The position numbers and the translations under genes are program-made. Shown here one piece after another: positions 14,922 through 19,231 of a DNA stretch of 19,231 nt. The DNA is taken from contig DCZD01000015.1 of the NCBI GenBank assembly GCA_002331255.1, forward strand, positions 9,466 through 28,696. The letters are read 5' to 3'. The notes under the pieces are model-generated. The model had not been told where the DNA came from. It did not search any database and was given only the letters and a program-made list of their open reading frames with translations. The DNA comes from Acidimicrobiaceae bacterium UBA2093. Its GTDB lineage: Bacteria; Actinomycetota; Acidimicrobiia; Acidimicrobiales; Ilumatobacteraceae. Within the stretch, counting starts at the first letter, position 1; each line of letters starts with the position of its first letter.

Positions 14922-15994
14922 GAACTCTTCCACTTCCCCACTTGCCTGGCATCCTCACCACGGCTGACTTGGCGCGCACAGCCGATTCGATTCAGGCCTT
15001 GCAACTACCGAACGGAATGATTCCGTGGTATCCCGGCGGTCACTGCGACCCGTGGAATCACGTCGAGACTGCTATGGCTCTTGACATCATGGGGCGCCCC
15101 GACGCCGCACTTCGTGCGTATCAGTGGCTCGCCGACATCCAGCGAGCAGACGGCAGTTGGCACAACTACTACATGCCAGATGGTTCTCTCGAAGACGCCA
15201 AACTCGACTCAAACGTCATTGCATACATCGGAACTGGGTTGTGGCATCACTGGCTGTGCACACGCGACACCAAAGGTGTGGCCGAACTCTGGCCGACAGT
15301 CAAGGCAGCACTCGAATGGGTGCTCGAACATCGCCGTGCCGATGGCACGGTGCTGTGGGCACGCGAAATCGACGGCTGCCCTTGGGACTACGCACTTCTC
15401 ACCGGTTCATCGAGCATCCGGCACGCACTTCATTGCGGTGCCGCACTCGGTGCACTTGTCGGTGACCCACAACCCGAATGGAATCGGGCTGCAGACATCA
15501 TCGACAACGTCATCAACACCAATCTCGCGGCGTTCGAGCCGAAGGACCGCTGGGCGATGGACTGGTACTACCCAGTTCTCACAGGTGCGATGACCGGTGC
15601 ACGCGCAAAGGCACGACTGGCCGAAGGTTGGGATCGCTTTGTCTTGGACGACCGTGGTGTGCGTTGCGTGAGCGATGAACAGTGGGTTACTGCTGCCGAG
15701 ACCAGTGAGTGCGCCATCGCGCACTGTGCAGTCGGCGACCGCGAGACCGCGCGCGAGCTTGTCCTGTGGACGATGCCGCATCGCTGCATCGACGGTGCGT
15801 ATTTCACCGGCATCGTCTACCCAGTTGAACCAGAAAAGACCATCGTCAACTTCCCCGCGAACGAACGCAGTGCCTACACCGCTGCTGCGATCATTCTGGC
15901 TGCCGACGCCATCGCAATGCCGTCAACTGCATCTTCAATCTTCACGTCGGTGGTGAAGCGCAGAAATGCACACATCGACATTCCCGTCATCTGA
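14918..15994 (+). CDS. Alpha/alpha-toroid protein of unknown function (prenyltransferase/squalene-cyclase-like repeats)
   Basis: The 358-residue protein is built of helical hairpins with Gly/Trp-rich turns: LPNGMIPWYPGGHCDPWNHV (30-49), QRADGSWHNYYMPDGS (75-90), RRADGTVLWAREIDG (139-153) and DRWAMDWYYPVLTG (210-223). Such repeats occur in terpene cyclases and protein prenyltransferase beta subunits, and also in (alpha/alpha)6 glycan hydrolases and lyases. No DXDD or DDXXD terpene-cyclase motif and no signal peptide are seen. Acidic residues in HCDPWNHVETA (42-52), EDAKLDSN (92-99) and GCPWDYAL (153-160) could line a pocket. It starts within the methyltransferase stop (ATGA). Given the GT4 neighbour, a role in handling a glycan or glycolipid is at least as likely as prenyl chemistry. 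The fold call is moderately sure; the function is not. Confidence 0.72.
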   Translation: MRTLPLPHLPGILTTADLARTADSIQALQLPNGMIPWYPGGHCDPWNHVETAMALDIMGRPDAALRAYQWLADIQRADGSWHNYYMPDGSLEDAKLDSNVIAYIGTGLWHHWLCTRDTKGVAELWPTVKAALEWVLEHRRADGTVLWAREIDGCPWDYALLTGSSSIRHALHCGAALGALVGDPQPEWNRAADIIDNVINTNLAAFEPKDRWAMDWYYPVLTGAMTGARAKARLAEGWDRFVLDDRGVRCVSDEQWVTAAETSECAIAHCAVGDRETARELVLWTMPHRCIDGAYFTGIVYPVEPEKTIVNFPANERSAYTAAAIILAADAIAMPSTASSIFTSVVKRRNAHIDIPVI

Positions 15995-16032
15995 AGCTCA
16001 CCCGCCAAGAGGGCTTCTGCACTTGGACTGTG

Positions 16033-16668
16033 TCAATTGCGACGCAAGATGCGCAATGAACCGGTGACCGATTCTTCGACGAAGAAACCGCTCTCGACAG
16101 CCGGCAAATAGATGTTCTCGTACGGCGGACGACCGCCGTCAGCAGGATCTGGAAATACATCGTGAATGGCCAATACTCCACCCGCTGCGACGTGAGGTGT
16201 CCAACCCATATAGTCGCGGGTTGCGGGCTCTACGCCGTGACCACCATCGATAAAGAGAAACGAAAGTTGCGTTGACCACGTTTGCGAGATGGTCCACGAG
16301 TCGCCCACCATCGTGACAACACAGTCCGTTAGTTCGGCACCGAGAATGGTGCGACGAAAATGCGGCAAAGTGTCGATTCGGCCAGTGTGTTCGTCGACGA
16401 GTGAAGTGTCGTGCCACTCCCAACCAGGTTGATTCTCTTCACTTCCGAAATGATGATCAATAGCGAACAGCGTGCGCCCTGTGCCACGGGCAGCACCACC
16501 CAGCCACACCGTGGAACGCCCGCAGTACGAACCTACTTCTACAAAGGGAAGTGACGGCACGGAAGCAGCCGCCGAAACGGCTGCTTCAAACAGTGCATCA
16601 CCTTCGTGTTCGGGCATGAATCCCTTCGCAGCAAGTGCGTGCGCGCGCAAAGTCGGAGCAAGAGGCAC
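16033..16668 (-). CDS. Class I SAM-dependent methyltransferase (Methyltransf_24-like)
   Basis: The 211-residue protein has PFVEVGSYCGRSTVWLG (41-57) as motif I, TLFAIDHHFGSEENQ (66-80) as the acidic end of strand 2, LSFLFIDGGHGVEPATRDY (135-153) and AAGGVLAIHDVFPDP (161-175). This order, with IDGGH and IHDVF, is that of the Methyltransf_24 / CmcI-like O-methyltransferases, some of which use metal and act on sugars or small phenolic substrates. It starts at a GTG (16668), 6 nt after a TAGGGT hexamer; an internal ATG at codon 18 would cut into the N-terminal helix. It converges on the toroid gene with 38 nt between the stops; that interval shows no strong terminator. Position and family suggest that it modifies the same product as the GT4-methyltransferase-toroid genes, but this is not proven. 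Confidence 0.83.
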   Translation of the reverse strand: MPLAPTLRAHALAAKGFMPEHEGDALFEAAVSAAASVPSLPFVEVGSYCGRSTVWLGGAARGTGRTLFAIDHHFGSEENQPGWEWHDTSLVDEHTGRIDTLPHFRRTILGAELTDCVVTMVGDSWTISQTWSTQLSFLFIDGGHGVEPATRDYMGWTPHVAAGGVLAIHDVFPDPADGGRPPYENIYLPAVESGFFVEESVTGSLRILRRN

Positions 16669-16674
16669 GTTGCG

Positions 16675-16680
16675 ACCCTA
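16675..16680 (-). promoter_or_regulatory. Possible -10 element for the leaderless minus-strand methyltransferase
   Basis: TAGGGT on the minus strand (16680..16675) is followed by 6 nt and the GTG at 16668. It fits TANNNT at leaderless spacing. Its first two bases pair with the first two bases of the opposing tesB -10, so the two elements overlap by one TA step. No -35 match is visible. Confidence 0.45.
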
Positions 16681-16684
16681 CTAT
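16679..16684 (+). promoter_or_regulatory. Possible -10 element for leaderless tesB transcript
   Basis: TACTAT (16679-16684) lies 6 nt before the GTG at 16691. It matches TATAAT at positions 1, 2 and 6 of the actinobacterial TANNNT core and keeps a fourth T/A-rich step. No -35 is evident. It overlaps the divergent methyltransferase -10 at 16679-16680 and helps to fix the tesB start. Confidence 0.5.
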
Positions 16685-16690
16685 GGGCTT

Positions 16691-17548
16691 GTGAAAGCCG
16701 CTCTGGACGAACTCCTTCGCTTGCTCGATCTTGAAGCAATTGAAGTCAACATCTTCCGCGGCTCCTCTGCCGACGAAAATCGACAGCGTGTGTTCGGCGG
16801 CCAAGTTGCCGGCCAGGCACTGGTGGCTGCGGTGCGTACCGTCGACGAACCATCACGCCAAGTGCATTCGCTACACGGGTACTTCTTGCGCCCAGGTGAC
16901 CCTTCCATTCCCATTCTCTACGAAGTTGAACGCATCCGCGACGGTCGCAGTTTCACCACTCGGCGCGTAATGGCTGTGCAGCATGGCGAAGTCATCTTCA
17001 ACCTGACCGCCAGTTTCCATGCCCCAGAACCGGGCCTCGAACATCAAATCAGCGGATCGACCGATATTCCGTCGCCGGAATCACTCCCTGACTTCCGGGA
17101 ACGCATGGAGCCATACAAGGAGATGTTGGGAGACGAATACGACCGACCCCGGCCAATCGACCTTCGCTACGTTGACGCCGACCCCATGGCTCGTCGTGGA
17201 ACATCAGCACCGGGCCAACGGGTGTGGTGGAAGACCGTTGATTCACTGCCAGATGATCCCGTGTTGCACGCTTGCATTGCGACATATGCAAGCGACATGA
17301 CATTGCTCGACACCACCTTGCTGCCGCATGGTCTCGGCTGGGGTGATGCCAACGTGCAGATGGCGAGCCTCGACCACGCCATGTGGTTCCATCGACCGTT
17401 TCGCGCAGACGACTGGTTGTTGTATGACCAGTGGGCCATCAGCACGTCGAATTCCCGCGGACTTGCGGGTGGTTCCATCTACACGCGCTCTGGCGACCTC
17501 GCGGTCACTGTTGTGCAAGAGGGACTCATTCGCGTCAAGAAGTCATGA
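16691..17548 (+). CDS. tesB: Acyl-CoA thioesterase II
   Basis: The 285-residue double-hotdog thioesterase hydrolyses acyl-CoA to free fatty acid and CoA in the cytoplasm. It aligns along its whole length with E. coli TesB (286 residues): IFRGSSADENRQRVFGGQVAGQAL (21-44), HSLHGYFLRPGD (59-70), YASDMTLLDTTLLPHG (199-214), ASLDHAMWFHRPF (225-237) and VVQEGLIR (274-281). The catalytic positions of E. coli Asp204, Thr228 and Gln278 are Asp202, Ser226 and Gln276; Ser for Thr is conservative. The open frame extends to 16472, but that part is antisense to the methyltransferase gene and is not TesB-like; the GTG at 16691 gives the exact family N-terminus and follows a -10-like TACTAT. The gene overlaps the sugar dehydrogenase gene by 4 nt. 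Confidence 0.95.
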   Translation: MKAALDELLRLLDLEAIEVNIFRGSSADENRQRVFGGQVAGQALVAAVRTVDEPSRQVHSLHGYFLRPGDPSIPILYEVERIRDGRSFTTRRVMAVQHGEVIFNLTASFHAPEPGLEHQISGSTDIPSPESLPDFRERMEPYKEMLGDEYDRPRPIDLRYVDADPMARRGTSAPGQRVWWKTVDSLPDDPVLHACIATYASDMTLLDTTLLPHGLGWGDANVQMASLDHAMWFHRPFRADDWLLYDQWAISTSNSRGLAGGSIYTRSGDLAVTVVQEGLIRVKKS

Positions 17549-18729
17549 CGATGCGTTACTCACGTCTCGCACTCTCGTCAGTAACGGCATTGCTGGTCAT
17601 CTCTGGGCTGAGTGTCAGTGCGGCAAACGCAGTAAGTGATCCGATGGTATTCACGACGAATGCCCCGCAGACACGCAAACGTGCGGCGCTCGAGGTGAAA
17701 GATCCCGTCTCAGTAGTGGAACGTCGCGCATCAGATGCATTCATCTATGTGCTGCAACGCCAAGGACAAGTGCTCCGATGGACGAAGGGCACGAAAAAGT
17801 CCACCCGAGTGCTCGACATTTCCTCGCTCACTTCGACTGATTCAGAGCGCGGTCTGTTGGGTCTCACTTTCATTGGTGACAAGGCCTACATCAACCACAC
17901 GAATAAAGACGGCGACACCGTGATTGCGGAATACACCGTGCGTGCTGACGGGCGTTTCATCGCAAGTTCGCGTCGCGTTGTGATGACCATCGACCAGCCC
18001 TATTCGAACCACAATGGAGGCGACGTCGTCACAGGCCCAGACGGCATGTTGTACATCGGCATGGGTGATGGTGGTAGTGGCGACGACCCTGAGCGTCGTG
18101 CGCTGAACACAAAAGAGTTGCTCGGCAAGATGTTGCGAATCGACCCTCGCGCAAGCGGTGCGCGGCCGTACAGCGTGCCGAAGGACAATCCACTCGTCGC
18201 CACGAAAGGCGCGAAACCAGAGATCTGGTCACTGGGGTTGCGTAATCCATGGCGTTATTCGTTCGACGATGACGGAAATCTGTGGGTGGCCGACGTCGGC
18301 CAGAACAAGTGGGAAGAAGTGAGCGTCGCCCCCGCCCGACGAGATAGCTCAGGGTCAGTGATTCCGGGTGGACGTGGCGCAAACTTTGGTTGGCCTGCCT
18401 ACGAAGGACCTGATCGTTACAAGACTGATCAACAAGCGCGCAATGCCCTGCGCCCAATCCACTCGTACGAGCATGGTGATGCCGGTTGTTCCATCAGCGG
18501 CGGCGTGCGAGTGTCCCGCGACCATCCACAAGCCGCCCTACAAAAGTGGTTCCTCTACACCGACTATTGCTCGGGAACGCTGGTCGGCCTTGAGCTAAAT
18601 GGCCTGAAGCTTGTCGGCGTACATGATCTCGTCGATGGTCTCGGCAACGCGGTGTCTGTCGACCAGACATCGACTGGCATCTACGTGTCGAGCCTTGACG
18701 ACAAGGTGTACGAAATACTCGCGTCGTAG
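17545..18729 (+). CDS. Secreted PQQ-type glucose/sorbosone dehydrogenase (GSDH family)
   Basis: The 394-residue protein has an N-terminal signal peptide (basic MTMRYSR, hydrophobic 8-24, AANA with probable cleavage after Ala29) and no lipobox, so it should be exported and soluble. The rest is a six-bladed GSDH propeller: ERGLLGLTF (101-109), NHNGGDVVTGPDGMLYIGMGDGG (155-177), with His156 matching the catalytic His of soluble glucose dehydrogenase, LGKMLRIDP (193-201), EIWSLGLRNPWRYSFD (226-241) with the PQQ-contacting Arg region, LWVADVGQNKWEEV (246-259) and NFGWPAYEG (280-288). Cys315 and Cys342 could form a disulfide. It would oxidise sugars or related alcohols in the envelope if PQQ is available; no pqq genes are here. 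The start codon overlaps the tesB stop (ATGA); an ATG two codons later is an alternative. A functional link to TesB is not obvious. Confidence 0.9.
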   Translation: MTMRYSRLALSSVTALLVISGLSVSAANAVSDPMVFTTNAPQTRKRAALEVKDPVSVVERRASDAFIYVLQRQGQVLRWTKGTKKSTRVLDISSLTSTDSERGLLGLTFIGDKAYINHTNKDGDTVIAEYTVRADGRFIASSRRVVMTIDQPYSNHNGGDVVTGPDGMLYIGMGDGGSGDDPERRALNTKELLGKMLRIDPRASGARPYSVPKDNPLVATKGAKPEIWSLGLRNPWRYSFDDDGNLWVADVGQNKWEEVSVAPARRDSSGSVIPGGRGANFGWPAYEGPDRYKTDQQARNALRPIHSYEHGDAGCSISGGVRVSRDHPQAALQKWFLYTDYCSGTLVGLELNGLKLVGVHDLVDGLGNAVSVDQTSTGIYVSSLDDKVYEILAS

Positions 18730-18742
18730 CGTGGATGCACCC

Positions 18743-19231
18743 TCAGCGGTGCGAACCCATGAACATTCCGCGCAAGGCCTGATAGTTCTCAATGCAGTGG
18801 CCCGCTCCGAGCACCACCGCCTCAAGTGGCTGCGGTGACATACGCACCGGCACCGACGTTTCACGAGCAATACGCTCGGCGAGACCACGCAACATGCCGC
18901 CACCGCCGACCAAGTACATGCCGCGCGCGAGAAAGTCTTGCGCCAACTCCGGTGGTGCTTTCGACAGACAGCGTTTCACTGACAACACCATTGAAGCGAC
19001 AGGTTCATCGATTGCAAAGCGAACTTCCTCGGCAGTGAGCCGAATGGTCTTTGGGAGACCAGACACAAGATCACGACCCCTAATGTCAGCGCTTCGCTCA
19101 TCACCAACTGGGTCAGCAGACCCAATCTGAATCTTGATTTCTTCTGCCGTGCGCTCACCAATAGCGACTCCGTGCTCACGTCGCACATAGTTCTGGATGG
19201 CAGCGTCAATGTCGAAGCTTCCGACACGCAC
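18743..19231 (-). CDS. mreB: MreB rod-shape actin homologue (C-terminal part, cut by window edge)
   Basis: The visible 162 residues match the C-terminal half of MreB (full length about 340). From the edge inward: VGSFDIDAAIQNYVRREHGV, IGERTAEEIKIQIGSA, IRGRDLVSGLPKTIRLTAEEV, ELAQDFLARGMYLVGGGGML (the actin-fold phosphate-2/adenosine motif region) and LEAVVLGAGHCIENYQAL. MreB forms membrane-bound filaments that guide lateral wall synthesis in rod-shaped cells. The frame is open to the right edge, so the true start lies outside; the GTG at the edge is an internal Val codon (VRVG). The stop is 13 nt from the sugar dehydrogenase stop, convergent. A short GCACC/GGTGC inverted repeat (18737-18752) spans this junction but has no T-tract. 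mreC/mreD would lie before the shown end on this strand only if the order were reversed, and they are not visible. Confidence 0.95.
   Translation of the reverse strand: MRVGSFDIDAAIQNYVRREHGVAIGERTAEEIKIQIGSADPVGDERSADIRGRDLVSGLPKTIRLTAEEVRFAIDEPVASMVLSVKRCLSKAPPELAQDFLARGMYLVGGGGMLRGLAERIARETSVPVRMSPQPLEAVVLGAGHCIENYQALRGMFMGSHR

Noticed and set aside
14918..15994. Calling the toroid gene a protein prenyltransferase or terpene cyclase
   Set aside because: Only the repeat style fits; the acidic catalytic motifs of those enzymes are not seen.
15993..16017. GAAGC/GCTTC inverted repeat between the toroid and minus methyltransferase stops
   Set aside because: A 5-bp stem with a 15-nt loop and no T-run is expected by chance.
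16472..16690. N-terminal extension of the TesB frame by 73 codons
   Set aside because: It lies antisense to the minus methyltransferase, has no thioesterase similarity, and the GTG at 16691 reproduces the family N-terminus.
18737..18752. GCACC-ctcagc-GGTGC hairpin between the convergent sugar dehydrogenase and mreB stops as a terminator
   Set aside because: The stem is only 5 bp, it overlaps the mreB stop, and there is no T-tract on either side; it is too weak to call.
1..19231. Mobile element, CRISPR array, toxin-antitoxin or defence system
   Set aside because: No transposase, integrase, direct-repeat array, small paired ORFs of that type or compositional break was found; nearly every base is explained by recognisable genes.

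Overview
The window looks like chromosomal DNA of a compact, moderately GC-rich (by eye high-50s %) Actinomycetota bacterium. A mid-GC lineage such as the Acidimicrobiia (Ilumatobacter / freshwater CL500-29 type) is my best guess, but that is inference. The reasons are: a Bacillus-like coproporphyrin-route heme cluster (hemE-cpfC-cgoX), a class E-like sortase, Lgt plus Lnt, a DrrAB-type exporter, MreB, many GTG starts, 4-nt start/stop overlaps, and several start codons 6-8 nt downstream of TANNNT-like -10 hexamers, as in leaderless actinobacterial transcripts. Coding density is very high. The longest gene-free stretch is 105 nt (4721-4825). I saw no tRNA, rRNA, insertion sequence, CRISPR or phage gene.

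Layout. Positions 1-2271 (minus) hold the first 46 codons of gatC and, upstream of it, a GH36 alpha-galactosidase. Divergent from that, separated by 38 nt, is galT (2310-3164), which makes a small galactose-use pair. Lgt (3109-3930, minus) overlaps the galT end tail to tail and follows an alpha/beta-hydrolase esterase gene (3962-4720, minus).

From 4826 to 15994 eleven genes run on the plus strand with no gap above 21 nt: M48 membrane protease, DrrA/DrrB-type ABC exporter, hemE, cpfC(hemH), cgoX(hemY), sortase, lnt, GT4 glycosyltransferase, SAM methyltransferase and an alpha/alpha-toroid protein. They combine heme synthesis, cell-envelope protein processing and a probable glycan or glycolipid module. 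A second SAM methyltransferase (16033-16668, minus) converges on this run.

Divergent from that methyltransferase, with only 22 nt between the GTG starts, is tesB (16691-17548), which overlaps a secreted PQQ-type sugar dehydrogenase gene (17545-18729). The window ends in the C-terminal half of mreB (minus).

The items most worth a second look are: an Lnt whose catalytic Cys position is Ser; overlapping divergent leaderless promoters at 16669-16690; a recurring TAGCNT at all four TAG stop codons, three of which sit 7-9 nt before the next start; and the GT4-methyltransferase-toroid-methyltransferase cassette of unknown product. No clearly new defence or mobile system is visible.
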